NCBI GenBank assembly: GCA_963705515.1
Contig: CAVPJV010000009.1
Span: forward strand, 310,001-374,000
DNA length: 64,000 nucleotides
Source: Gaiellasilicea sp963705515
GTDB taxonomy: Bacteria > Actinomycetota > Thermoleophilia > Gaiellales > Gaiellaceae
Direction: 5' to 3'
In this document: piece by piece, positions 41,211 through 49,837 of the stretch
How the letters are laid out: the number at the start of each line of letters is the position of its first letter
Position numbering within the stretch: the first letter of the stretch is position 1
The notes under the pieces: model-generated
What the model was told of the DNA's origin: nothing
Seen by the model: the letters and a program-made list of their open reading frames with translations, nothing else
Database searches by the model: none
Made by a program: the position numbers and the translations under genes

Positions 41211-42003
41211 GCTCTTCCGGCGCGGGCTGCTCGACCGCACCCGGGCACTCGTCGCGTGGTGCGTCGGCGTCACGCTCTACATCCTCCTGCTCGCCGCCGT
41301 CTTCCCCTCGCTCAGGGACGCGACCGACCTGAATCAGCTCGTCGACAAGTACCCGGAGGGCCTGAAGGAACTGTTCGGGCTCTCGGCCGGCATCGATCTG
41401 ACGACCGGCGCCGGCTACCTCGATGCCGAGTTGTTCTCCTTCATGCTGCCGCTCTTCGCGCTCGTCCTGGCGATCGGCGCGGGCGTGCGCGTGCTCGCCG
41501 GCGAGGAGGAGGCCGGACGCCTCGAGCTCCTCTTCGCCTATCCGTTCCGGCGGCGGGACGGCGTGCTCGCGAAGGGCGCCACTGTCGCCGTCGAAGTCGC
41601 CCTGTTCGCGGTGGCGGTCGCCGCGGCGATGCTGCTCCTCGACCCGGTCTTCGACCTCGGACTTTCGGCGTCGAGGGTAGCGGGCGCGGCCGTGAGCCTC
41701 GGCGTGCTCGCGCTGCTCCACGGCTGGCTCGCGCTCGCCGTCGGCAGCTTCACCCCGAGCAAGGCGCTCGCGACCGCCGTGCCGGCGGCTCTGGCGGCGG
41801 CCGGCTACCTCGTCGCGGGGCTGCACGACCTCGCGGGCTGGCTCGACCCGCTCCGCTACGTGTCTGCCTTCTGGTGGGTCGGCCGCGCGCCGCTGCGCGA
41901 GGGCGCGTCGGTCAGCGGCATGCTCGTGGTGGCGGCGGCGGCAGCAGCCGCGCTCGCCGCCGCCGCCTACCTGATCGAGCGCCGCGATCTCAAGACACCG
42001 TAA
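41200..42003 (+). CDS. ABC-2 type permease
   Basis: The 267-aa membrane protein has six predicted helices (near 18-40, 83-103, 120-148, 160-178, 190-206 and 243-261) and the ABC-2 pattern of a long second loop and EEEAGRLELLFAYPFRRRD, a coupling segment typical of exporters. It partners the overlapping ATPase gene. The substrate is unknown; drug or lipid export are common for this type. Confidence 0.85.
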   Translation: MARELFRRGLLDRTRALVAWCVGVTLYILLLAAVFPSLRDATDLNQLVDKYPEGLKELFGLSAGIDLTTGAGYLDAELFSFMLPLFALVLAIGAGVRVLAGEEEAGRLELLFAYPFRRRDGVLAKGATVAVEVALFAVAVAAAMLLLDPVFDLGLSASRVAGAAVSLGVLALLHGWLALAVGSFTPSKALATAVPAALAAAGYLVAGLHDLAGWLDPLRYVSAFWWVGRAPLREGASVSGMLVVAAAAAAALAAAAYLIERRDLKTP

Positions 42004-42006
42004 GGT
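42001..42006 (+). promoter_or_regulatory. -10 box for leaderless membrane-protein gene
   Basis: TAAGGT, six bases before GTG 42013, overlapping the stop codon of the permease. Confidence 0.4.
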
Positions 42007-42012
42007 CAGCAC

Positions 42013-42690
42013 GTGAGCAGCGTCGCCTCAATCTTGGAGGCTCCAGAGCCCGCCGCGAGCCCGGCGGCGCAGTTCTCGCCGCTCGGACGCGCCGCGGCCG
42101 CGGGCACGCTGGTGCTGGGCGCGGCCCTTCAGCTGGCGTCGTTCCTGACCATCCCGAACCACGACGAGACGGTGGACCGGCTGGAATGGATCGCCGCCCA
42201 CCCCGGCCAGGCCGACGCGTCGAAGCTGTTCGACATCCTCGCAATGCCGTTCCTGGTCGGGACCGTGCTGGTGTACGTGCTGCTCTCGCGGCGCCGGTCG
42301 CCGCGCCTCGCCTATGCGGGCGGCGTCCTGCTCGGCTGCGGGATGGTCGGTCTCTCGATGCTGCAGGGCTACGAGACCCTCGAGTTCGGGCTCGCCGCCG
42401 ACGGTCGCTTCGACCTGGCGACGCTCGCCGACGCCGTCGACGACATCTCGAGCCCACCCGCGATCGCGATGCTGCTCCTCTTCCTCCCGGGCGCGTTCTT
42501 CGGGCTCCTGACGATGGCCGTCGCGCTCTGGCGCTCCGGCGCCGTTCCCCGCGGCGCGGTCCTGCTGATCCCGGCCTTCCTGGTCACCGACATCTTCCTC
42601 CAGCAGGGCGTCGCCGGCCACGCGATCGCGCTCGTCGGCGCCGCCTGGATCGCCTCGGCCGTGCTGCTCACCACCTCCGACGAGACCTAG
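42013..42690 (+). CDS. Integral membrane protein, unknown (DUF4386-like pattern)
   Basis: A 225-aa protein with six predicted helices (about 25-45, 73-92, 99-117, 148-170, 177-195 and 199-218). The first soluble segment ends in a proline- and alanine-rich tail (ASILEAPEPAASPAAQF). A loop HDETVDRLEWIAAHPGQADA between helices 1 and 2 is characteristic but unassigned. It starts at GTG 42013 after a TAAGGT box. No function is evident. The next gene starts 82 bases downstream. Confidence 0.7.
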   Translation: MSSVASILEAPEPAASPAAQFSPLGRAAAAGTLVLGAALQLASFLTIPNHDETVDRLEWIAAHPGQADASKLFDILAMPFLVGTVLVYVLLSRRRSPRLAYAGGVLLGCGMVGLSMLQGYETLEFGLAADGRFDLATLADAVDDISSPPAIAMLLLFLPGAFFGLLTMAVALWRSGAVPRGAVLLIPAFLVTDIFLQQGVAGHAIALVGAAWIASAVLLTTSDET

Positions 42691-42771
42691 CTCACACGGG
42701 TGCGCGCCGCACCTCCGGACGCCAGCAGGCTCCACTTCGGCGCCGCGTCCGTGCGTGAGAACCGTCGGTGC

Positions 42772-44083
42772 ATGACCACGACCGCCCTGCCCGAGCCCGT
42801 CAGCGGCTCCCCCGTACGCGCGTCTGCTCGCCCGCGCCGGCCGCTACGCCCGCACGGAGCGAGGGATCGTGACGCTCGCGCTCGGCGCGATCGGGCTGCA
42901 CGTCGCCGACGACAACTTCCTCCAGCCCGAGCCCGGCACCTCGCCGCTCGACCACCTCGCGAGCGGACTCGATCCCGATCGGCCTCGTCGCCGCTGTCGC
43001 CGTCCTCTACCCGCGCGTCCGCGCCGGGATGCGAGGTTGGCTCGCATTGACCTTCGGCGCCCTCGGGGTCGCATTCGGCGTCCCGAGCGCGTACTGGCTC
43101 TCCCAGGGCGAGGCGTCGGGCGACCACTACACGACCGGGCCGCCGGCGATCCTCGCCGGCATCGTCCTGATGGTCACCGGCCTCGTCGTCCTCTGGCGGT
43201 CGCGGCGCTCCTACGGATCCCGACGGCGCACGTACCTCCGCCGGGCTCCTGACGCTCGCCGTTTCGGCGGCACTGGCATTCGGGATCTTCTGGCTGGTCG
43301 TCTTCCCGGTCGGCTTCGCCTACACCTACACGCACACCGGGCGCGGCGTCGTCGAGCCCGACCTCCGCGTCCCGTACGAGCAGGTCACCGTCACGACCAG
43401 CGACTCGGTCGAGCTGACGGGCTCGTACGTCCCCTCCAAGAACCGCGCCGCGGTGATCCTCTTCCCAGGCGCGACCCGCTCCGCCGAAGCCCGGATGCTG
43501 ATCCGGCACGGCTACGGCGTCCTGCTCCTGAACCCGCGCGGTCAGGGCACGAGCGAAGGCGACACCGTCCGCTGGGCGGGCGACCGCGACCTGCTCGCAG
43601 GCGCCGAGTACGTCAAGACGCGCCCCGACGTGGACGACGACCGGATCGGCGGGTTCGGCTTCTCGGTCGGCGGCGAGATCCTGATCGAGGCGGCGGCGCA
43701 GTCGACGGACTTCAGGGCGATCGTGTCGGAAGGCGCCGGCTACCCCATCGGCGAGGCCGACCTGAAGGGCGCCGGCCACCTGCTCAGGCCGTCGCTGGTC
43801 GGTCCTGGGGCTCGCGACCGCCGTCTTCTCCAACCAGACCGCACCGCCGCCGATCGCCGACCGGATCGGCGAGATCGCCCCGCGCGCCGTGTTCCTGATC
43901 CACGCCGCCCCCGGCATGGGCGGCGAGGACGTCAGGCAGCCGAAGTACTACGCCGCCGCCGGGCAGCCGAAGCAGCTCTGGAAGGTGCCGGGAGCCGACC
44001 ACACAGGCGGCCTGAAGGCGCAGCCGGCCGAGTACGAGCGCCGCGTCGTCGACTTCTACGACCGCGCGCTGCTCGACGGGTAG
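42772..44083 (+). CDS. Membrane-anchored alpha/beta hydrolase (four frameshifts)
   Basis: Four one-base insertions near 42811, 42972, 43244 and 43804 break one gene of about 435 codons. Restoring the frame gives ASGL-VPIGLVAAVAVLYPRV and the joined helices TLAVSAALAFGIFWLVVFP, then an alpha/beta hydrolase domain: EQVTVTTSDSVELTGSYVPS, oxyanion GATRSAEARML, nucleophile elbow GFGFSVGGEI, and the late His in PGADHTGG. The N-terminal region has about four membrane helices. The likely start is ATG 42772. The frame changes occur in or beside C/G runs, so an assembly or sequencing fault is likely. The substrate is unknown. Confidence 0.65.
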
Positions 44084-44092
44084 GTCGCGGCT

Positions 44093-45123
44093 CTAGCTCG
44101 AGCGGGCCAGCTCCTCCATCTCGGCGGAGTAGCGGCCCGCCACGGCGGCGCTGTTGCAACGCGCACGCAGCGCGAGGAACGACTGCCCCGCCTCGACGTT
44201 GTCCGCGGATCCGCCCCACGCCTTCAGCGCCGGCGCCTGCAGCGCCCGCCCGTACGAGAACGACAGCACCCACGGCTGCGGGCCGACAGAGTTGATCGCG
44301 TTCAGGTTCTCGCTCGCCTGCTCGTCCGACTGGCCGCCGGAGAGGAAGACGATCCCGGGCACCGCCGCGGGCACGGTCTCGCGGAAGCAGCGGAGCGTCC
44401 GCTCGGCGACCTCCTGCGCGCTCGCCTGCGTCGGCGGCGTCCTTGCCGGAGATGACCATGTTCGGCTTCAGCAGCATCCCTTCGAGGTCGATCCGCTGGT
44501 GGTAGAGCTCGTCGAAGGTCTTGTGGAGCGTCCGCTTGGTCGCGCGGTAGCAGGTCTCGATGTCGTGGTCGCCGTCCATCAACACCTCCGGCTCGACGAT
44601 CGGGACGAGCCCCTGCTCCTGGCAGAGGGCTGCGTAGCGCGCCAGAGCATGGGCGTTCACCTGGAGGCAGTACGCGCTCGGAATCCCCTCGCCGATCGAG
44701 ATCACGGCACGCCACTTCGCGAAGCGGGCGCCGAGGCCCCTGTACTCCTGCAACCGCTCGCGCAGGCCGTCGAGACCCTCGGTCACCGTCTCGCCGGGCG
44801 CGAACGGCGAGCTCCTTCGCGCCAGGTCGACCTTGATGCCCGGGGATGATCCCCCGGTCGGAGAGCAGCTTCGCGAACGGCGTCCCGTCGGCCGAGGCCT
44901 GGCGCAGCGTCTCGTCGAAGAGGATGACGCCGCTGACGTACTCCTCGAGGCCCGGCGTCGAGAAGAGCATGTCGCGATAGGCGCGCCGGTTCTCCTCGGT
45001 CGAATCGAGCGCGATCGAGTCGAAGCGTTTCTTGATCGTCCCCGAGCTCTCGTCGGCGGCGAGGATCCCCTTGTTGTCGGCGACAATCGCCCTGGCGGTC
45101 TCGTGCAGCTCAGTGCTGGCCAT
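44093..45123 (-). CDS. fba: Class I fructose-bisphosphate aldolase (four frameshifts)
   Basis: A class I FBP aldolase of about 342 aa. The N-terminus ILAADESSGTIKKRFDSI and KRTLHKTFDELYHQRIDLEG lead to the Schiff-base lysine in EGMLLKPNMVISG, and VPGIVFLSGGQSDEQASENL is typical. The reading frame changes near 44840 (+1), 44822 (-1), 44807 (+1) and 44430 (+1). Corrected, the middle reads IIPGIKVDLG-AKELAFAPGETVTEGLDGL and KDAADQASAQEVAERTLRCF, both standard for the family. Start ATG 45123 with AAAGGA upstream, overlapping the glpX stop by 14 bases. The other glycolysis genes (gap, pgk, tpi, gpmI) are 5-9 kb away. Confidence 0.75.
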
Positions 45124-46108
45124 CGCGGTTTCCTTTCATCAGTTGTCTGACCTTCTCGGACGGGTGGTAGGCGGCGATCCGCCGCACGGTGCCGGAGCGC
45201 GAGCGCATGACGATCGACTCGGTCTCGACGCCCGGGCCGGTGACGCGGACGCCGCGCAGGAAGACGCCGCTCGTGACGCCGGTGGCGGCGACGAAGACGT
45301 CGTCGCCGGAGACGAGATCGTCCGTCGTCAGCACGCGGTCGAGGTCGACGCCGGCATCGAGCAGCGACTGCCGCTCCTCGTCGTTGCGCGGCCAGAGCTT
45401 GCCCTGGATCGCGCCGCGGAGACACTTGATCGCGGCGGCGGAGATGACGCCCTCCGGGGTGCCGCCGATCCCCATCAGCATGTCGACGCCCCCGAACGCC
45501 TGCGCCGCCGCGATCGACGGAGCGACGTCGCCGTCGCGGATCAGGTTCACGCGCGCGCCGGTCTCGCGAAGCTCGCGGATCAGGTTCTCATGCCGGTCGC
45601 GCTCGAGCACGACGACCGTCACCTCGCTGACGTCGAGACCCTTCGCCTTTGCAACCGCACGGACGTTGTGGCCGGGCGAGGCATTGATGTCGATCGCGTC
45701 CGCCGCTTCGGGGCCGACCGCGATCTTGTCCATGTAGAAGGCGCCGCCCGGGTCGAACATCGTCCCGCGCTCGGAAACCGCGATCACCGCGATCGCGTTC
45801 GGCTGGCCGAGCGCCGTCAGGCGAGTTCCCTCGAGCGGATCGACTGCGACATCGACGGCAGGGCCGCTGCCGTCGCCGACCTCCTCGCCGTTGTAGAGCA
45901 TCGGCGCCTCGTCCTTCTCCCCCTCGCCGATCACGACCGTGCCGTTCATCCGCACGGTGTCGAGGACGAGCCGCATCGCGTCGACGGCGGCGCCGTCGGC
46001 CTTCTCCTTCTCGCCGCGGCCGATCCAGCCGGAGGCGGCGAGCGCCGCCGCCTCGGTGACGCGGACGAGCTCGAGCGCGAGGTTTCGGTCGGGTGCTTCG
46101 GCGGTCAT
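45110..46108 (-). CDS. glpX: Class II fructose-1,6-bisphosphatase
   Basis: A 332-aa GlpX-type FBPase for gluconeogenesis. The substrate-metal motif DPLEGTR is near residue 93, and the GEGEKDEAPM metal site near 62. GIGGTPEGVISAAAIKCLRG and YHPSEKVRQLM are characteristic. Start ATG 46108, nine bases after the -10 box TAGGAT (46123-46118). It overlaps the aldolase start, so the two genes that act on FBP are in one operon. Confidence 0.94.
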   Translation of the reverse strand: MTAEAPDRNLALELVRVTEAAALAASGWIGRGEKEKADGAAVDAMRLVLDTVRMNGTVVIGEGEKDEAPMLYNGEEVGDGSGPAVDVAVDPLEGTRLTALGQPNAIAVIAVSERGTMFDPGGAFYMDKIAVGPEAADAIDINASPGHNVRAVAKAKGLDVSEVTVVVLERDRHENLIRELRETGARVNLIRDGDVAPSIAAAQAFGGVDMLMGIGGTPEGVISAAAIKCLRGAIQGKLWPRNDEERQSLLDAGVDLDRVLTTDDLVSGDDVFVAATGVTSGVFLRGVRVTGPGVETESIVMRSRSGTVRRIAAYHPSEKVRQLMKGNRDGQH

Positions 46109-46117
46109 GCGCGCCGA

Positions 46118-46123
46118 ATCCTA
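46118..46123 (-). promoter_or_regulatory. -10 box for leaderless glpX-fba mRNA
   Basis: TAGGAT on the minus strand, nine bases before ATG 46108. Confidence 0.45.
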
Positions 46124-46169
46124 CGGGTGTGTGCGAGAACTCGTCTCAACCACGGCGAGGAGGACACAG

Positions 46170-46586
46170 GTGGACTTCAAGCTCGAGCTCGTGCTGATCC
46201 CGGTCGCGGACGTCGACCGCGCGAAACAGTTCTATGTCGACACGTGCAGGTTCACGCTCGACGTCGACCACCAGCCGAACGACGACTTCCGCATCGTCCA
46301 GGTGACGCCGCCCGGCTCGGCCTGCTCGCTGACGTTCGGGATCGGGATCACCGACGCGGCGCCGGGCACCTACCGCGGCACCCACCTCGTCGTCACCGAC
46401 ATCGAGGCTGCGCGTGCCGAGCTCGCCGGCCGCGGTGTCGAGATCTCCGAGATAAGGCACATGGGCCCGGACGGCTGGCAGCCGGGCGTCGACCCCGAGC
46501 ACCGCGACTACTGGTCGTACGCGGACTTCAGCGATCCCGACGGCAACACCTGGGTGCTGCAGGAGTCGAACCGATTCCCGGGCTGA
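46170..46586 (+). CDS. VOC (glyoxalase/bleomycin-resistance) superfamily protein
   Basis: A 138-aa single VOC protein: MDFKLELVLIPVADVDRAKQ opens the first beta-alpha-beta-beta-beta module (TDIEAARAELAGRGVE opens the second). Metal ligands in this group come from the first strand, YRGTHLVV and the final DPDGNTWVLQE. Start GTG 46170 with Shine-Dalgarno GAGGAGG (46156-46162). The reaction cannot be told. It is divergent from glpX-fba and convergent with argS. Confidence 0.85.
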   Translation: MDFKLELVLIPVADVDRAKQFYVDTCRFTLDVDHQPNDDFRIVQVTPPGSACSLTFGIGITDAAPGTYRGTHLVVTDIEAARAELAGRGVEISEIRHMGPDGWQPGVDPEHRDYWSYADFSDPDGNTWVLQESNRFPG

Positions 46587-46592
46587 CGCGCG

Positions 46593-48110
46593 CTACATCC
46601 GCTCGGGCGCCTCGACCCCGATCAGGTCGAGCGAGCGGGCGATCACGGCCTTCGTCGCGGTGACGAGGCCGAGCCGGAACGCCTGGGAGTCGGAGCCGAG
46701 CACCTTGTGCTCGTGGTAGAAGCGGTGGAAGTCGTCGGCGACGCGGATCGCATAGTTCGGGATCGCGTGCGGGCCGCGCCGCTCGGTCGCCTCGGCGACC
46801 AGGGCCGGGAACTCGGCGAGGCGCTTGACGAGGTCGCGCTCCTCGGGCGCCAGCTCGGCGGGCGGCTCCGCCGAGGGGGCAGCACCTTCGGCATTGCGGA
46901 GGATCCCCGCGATCCGGGCGTGGGCGTACTGGACGTAGAAGACGGGGTTCTTCGCCGTCTTCTCGGCCGCGAGATCGACGTCGATCTCGATCGTCTGGTC
47001 CGGCCCGCGCGAGACGAGATACCAGCGCGCCGCGTCGACGCCGACCTGGTCAAGGAGCTCGTCGAGGAAGACGACGTCGCCGCGTCGCTTCGACATCTTG
47101 GCTGCCTCGCCGCCCCTCGTCAGGTGGACGAGCTGGTAGAGCAGCACCTCGACCCGCTCCGGGTCGTAGCCGAGCATCCTCGCCACCGCTGCGTACCAGT
47201 TGCGCGTGCCGTGATGGTCGGCGCCGAGCACATAGAGCGCCCGGTCGAGGCCGCGGTCGAGCTTGTCGGCGAGGTAGACGACGTCGGCGGCGCGGTAGGT
47301 CGGCGTCCCCGTCTCGGACCGGATCAGGACGCGGTCGTCGTCGTCGCCGTAGGCGGAGGCGCGCGCCCAGACGGCGCCGTCCTTCTCGTACGTGTCCAGG
47401 CGGGGCAGGAAGTCGGGCAGCCGCCGCTCCAGCTCGCTCTGCTTGGCCCAGGAGTCGAAGTGGATCCGGAAGCGCTCCATCGTCGCCTCGATCCGGTTCA
47501 GCATCTGCGGCACCGGATCGTCGGGCAGCTGCGCCAGCTCCGCGATGTACTCGCCCTGGTAGCCGTCCTCCGGCGGCTCCTCCCCGCGCCGGCGCGCCTC
47601 GACCGACGCCCGGAAGCGGTCCATCTGCGCGCCTGTGTCGTTGTAGTAGTACTCGCGCTCGATCTCGTGGCCGGCGAACGCGAGCAGCCGCGCGACCGAG
47701 TCGCCGTAGGCGCCGTTCCTGGCCGAGGCGACCGTGATCGGGCCGGTCGGGTTCGCCGAGACCATCTCGACCTGGATCCGCTCCTTCGCGGCCGCAGAGC
47801 CGCTGCCATACGCCTCGCCGGCAGCGAGTATCTCCCCGAGCGCGTCCTCGTACCAGTCCCGCGCCAGCCAGAGGTTGACGAACCCCGGGCCGGCGATCTC
47901 GGCGCGCTCGACCTGCGGCAGTGCCGTCGCCTGCTCGGCGAGCTCCTCCGCGATCGCGCGCGGTGCCTGGCGGCGCGCGCCGGCGAGCCGCATCGCCACG
48001 TTCGTGGCGTAGTCGCCATGCGCGGAGTCGCTCGGCCGCTCGAGCTCGACGTCCGTTCCCGCCGCCTCGCCCAGCGCCGCCTCGAGCCGCTCGATCGCCT
48101 CAGCGGCCAT
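46593..48110 (-). CDS. argS: Arginyl-tRNA synthetase with altered HIGH motif
   Basis: The 505-aa protein has the ArgS N-terminal domain (SAHGDYATNVAMRLAGARRQ), the class I catalytic core, the KMSKR motif at 338-342 (AAKMSKRRG), ADHHGTRNW and the anticodon-binding DALR domain (AIPNYAIRVADDFHRFYHEH). The HIGH motif is not standard: SANPTGPITVASARN at about 118-132 has TVAS where HVGH is expected, so both catalytic His are absent. The protein is somewhat short. A second ArgS elsewhere in the genome, or true activity without HIGH, cannot be decided here. Start ATG 48110. Confidence 0.88.
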   Translation of the reverse strand: MAAEAIERLEAALGEAAGTDVELERPSDSAHGDYATNVAMRLAGARRQAPRAIAEELAEQATALPQVERAEIAGPGFVNLWLARDWYEDALGEILAAGEAYGSGSAAAKERIQVEMVSANPTGPITVASARNGAYGDSVARLLAFAGHEIEREYYYNDTGAQMDRFRASVEARRRGEEPPEDGYQGEYIAELAQLPDDPVPQMLNRIEATMERFRIHFDSWAKQSELERRLPDFLPRLDTYEKDGAVWARASAYGDDDDRVLIRSETGTPTYRAADVVYLADKLDRGLDRALYVLGADHHGTRNWYAAVARMLGYDPERVEVLLYQLVHLTRGGEAAKMSKRRGDVVFLDELLDQVGVDAARWYLVSRGPDQTIEIDVDLAAEKTAKNPVFYVQYAHARIAGILRNAEGAAPSAEPPAELAPEERDLVKRLAEFPALVAEATERRGPHAIPNYAIRVADDFHRFYHEHKVLGSDSQAFRLGLVTATKAVIARSLDLIGVEAPERM

Positions 48111-48137
48111 GTCTCTCCAGGCTCGTCGTCACGCCGT

Positions 48138-48143
48138 TACTGT
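48138..48143 (+). promoter_or_regulatory. -10 box for leaderless DUF3467 mRNA
   Basis: TACTGT, six bases before GTG 48150. Confidence 0.5.
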
Positions 48144-48149
48144 ACGGGC

Positions 48150-48452
48150 GTGGACGAGGACGACCCCGGGCAGGAGCGACAGCTCAACATCCAGATCGAC
48201 GAGAAGCACCTCGCGGGGACCTACGCCAACTTCGCGAACATCTCCTTCTCCGAGTACGAGTTCACGGTCACGTTCGCGCGGATCGACCACGAGGTCTCGG
48301 AGGGCGACGTCCCCGGGATCGTCGTCTCCCGCGTCAACATGTCGACGAAGTTCGCGAAGGAGCTGCTCGACGCGCTCCAGGACTCCTGGTCGAAGTACGC
48401 CACGGTGCGCGGGATTCAAGATCTCCCCGAAGCGCCTCCCCGCGACTCGTAG
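48150..48452 (+). CDS. DUF3467-family small protein
   Basis: A 100-aa protein of the DUF3467 family, whose members share NISFSEYEFTVTFARID and the strand-rich core VPGIVVSRVNMSTKFAKELLDALQDSW. Function unknown. Start GTG 48150 six bases after TACTGT. The phosphoesterase gene starts six bases after its stop, so the two are co-transcribed. Confidence 0.85.
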   Translation: MDEDDPGQERQLNIQIDEKHLAGTYANFANISFSEYEFTVTFARIDHEVSEGDVPGIVVSRVNMSTKFAKELLDALQDSWSKYATVRGIQDLPEAPPRDS

Positions 48453-48458
48453 CACCGC

Positions 48459-49184
48459 ATGCGCGTCGCCGTACTCTCCGACGTGCACTCCAACCTGCGC
48501 GCGCTCGAGGCCGTGCTGGCCGAGATCGACGTGGGCGGCTTCGACGAGATCTGGTTTCTCGGCGATCTGGTCGGCTACGGGCCGAAGCCGAACGAGTGCG
48601 CGGCGCTGCTGCAGGAGCGCGCCGCGATCTGCCTCGCGGGCAATCACGACCTCGTCGTGCTCGGCAAGATCGAGATCGATGCCTTCGCGGGCGAGGCCGC
48701 GGCCGCGGCGCGCTGGACGCAGACGGTGCTCGACGGCGCCGCGCGAAGCTTCCTCGACACGCTGCAGCCTCAGGCCGTCGCTCCTGGAGCGGAGCTCTTC
48801 CACGGCAGCCCACGCGACCCGGTCTGGGACTACGTGCTCGACGACGAAGCGGCCCTCTGGGCGTTCGCGGCGACGAGCGAGCCGCTCGTGCTCGTCGGCC
48901 ACAGCCACATCGCACTCGAGATCTCGGACGGCGAGAACCTGCGGGGGGAGCCGGCGGCGGCCGGGACGACGGTCGAGCTCGGCGCGCTGCGACGGCTGCT
49001 CAACCCGGGCTCGGTCGGGCAGCCGCGAAACGGCGACCCGCGCGCCGCCTGGCTCGAGCTCGACTTTCAGACCACCCGGGCGACCTTCCGCCGTACCGCC
49101 TACCCCGTCGAGCGGACGCAGGCGGAGATGCGAGAGGTGGGTCTCCCCGAGGCTCTCGCGCTTCGCCTCGCGTTCGGCATCTGA
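48459..49184 (+). CDS. Metallophosphoesterase (YfcE/calcineurin-like)
   Basis: A 241-aa metallophosphoesterase. The five-block metal site is visible: SDVHSNLRALE, FLGDLVGYG, CLAGNHDLV, FHGSPRDP and VLVGHSHIA. These bind two divalent metals in phosphodiesterases and phosphatases. The substrate is not clear from sequence. It shares an operon with the DUF3467 gene and is convergent with the ECF sigma factor gene. Confidence 0.9.
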   Translation: MRVAVLSDVHSNLRALEAVLAEIDVGGFDEIWFLGDLVGYGPKPNECAALLQERAAICLAGNHDLVVLGKIEIDAFAGEAAAAARWTQTVLDGAARSFLDTLQPQAVAPGAELFHGSPRDPVWDYVLDDEAALWAFAATSEPLVLVGHSHIALEISDGENLRGEPAAAGTTVELGALRRLLNPGSVGQPRNGDPRAAWLELDFQTTRATFRRTAYPVERTQAEMREVGLPEALALRLAFGI

Positions 49185-49201
49185 CTCGGCCGGAGGAGCC
49201 G

Positions 49202-49792
49202 CTAGACGACTGCGGGCTCGGCCGGCTGCTCGCCGGTCGTGCCGAAGGTGATGCCCTCGCGGGCGAGCGCGATCTGGACTTCCTCGCGCGCCTTGTAGAT
49301 GCGCCACTTGACGGTCGCGAGGGTGACCTCGAGCGAGTCGGCGATCTCGGTGTACGAGAGACCGACGACGTCGCGGAGCAGCAGCGCCATCTTCAGGTCG
49401 ACGCTCAGGTTCTCGACCGCGCGCCAGACGGCGTCGATCGCCTCGATCCGCTCGAATGGCGCGTCGACAACCTCGAGCGGCGGGATGTCCTCGAGGTTGA
49501 CGACCGCGCGCGGCCGGCGCTCGAGGGCGCGCAACTCGTCCAGCACCCGGTTCTTCGTCACCTGGAAGAGCCAGGTCGTGAACCGGCAGCGAAGCGAGAA
49601 GTTCGGCAGCCCCTGGTAGACGCGGATGAAGACTTCCTGCGTCAGATCCTCGGCAAGCGACCGGTCGCCCACGAGCCGAAGCACGTAGTTGAAGACGGGA
49701 AGCTCATACGCACGGACGATGAGCGAGAAAGCTCGCTCATCTCCTCGCTGGGCCTTCCGCAGGACGCCGGGATCAGGCTGGGGCAGCGACAA
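49202..49792 (-). CDS. ECF-type RNA polymerase sigma factor
   Basis: A 196-aa sigma-70 family factor. Region 2 is GDERAFSLIVRAYELPVFNY, YLRLVGDRSLAEDLTQEVFI and RCRFTTWLFQVTKNRVLDEL, and region 4 is VVGLSYTEIADSLEVTLATV followed by KWRIYKAREEVQ. A C-terminal tail of about 20 residues follows. Its start codon is TTG 49792, nine bases after TATACT (49807-49802). No anti-sigma gene is adjacent; downstream is the end of a convergent phosphoesterase gene. It follows gpmI, 46 bases downstream of it. Confidence 0.9.
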   Translation of the reverse strand: MSLPQPDPGVLRKAQRGDERAFSLIVRAYELPVFNYVLRLVGDRSLAEDLTQEVFIRVYQGLPNFSLRCRFTTWLFQVTKNRVLDELRALERRPRAVVNLEDIPPLEVVDAPFERIEAIDAVWRAVENLSVDLKMALLLRDVVGLSYTEIADSLEVTLATVKWRIYKAREEVQIALAREGITFGTTGEQPAEPAVV

Positions 49793-49801
49793 GTGGGCGG
49801 G

Positions 49802-49807
49802 AGTATA
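49802..49807 (-). promoter_or_regulatory. -10 box for the ECF sigma gene
   Basis: TATACT on the minus strand, nine bases before TTG 49792. A standard -35 was not found. Confidence 0.4.
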
Positions 49808-49837
49808 GCGCCAGGATTGTAAAAGTGAAGTTCGGGT

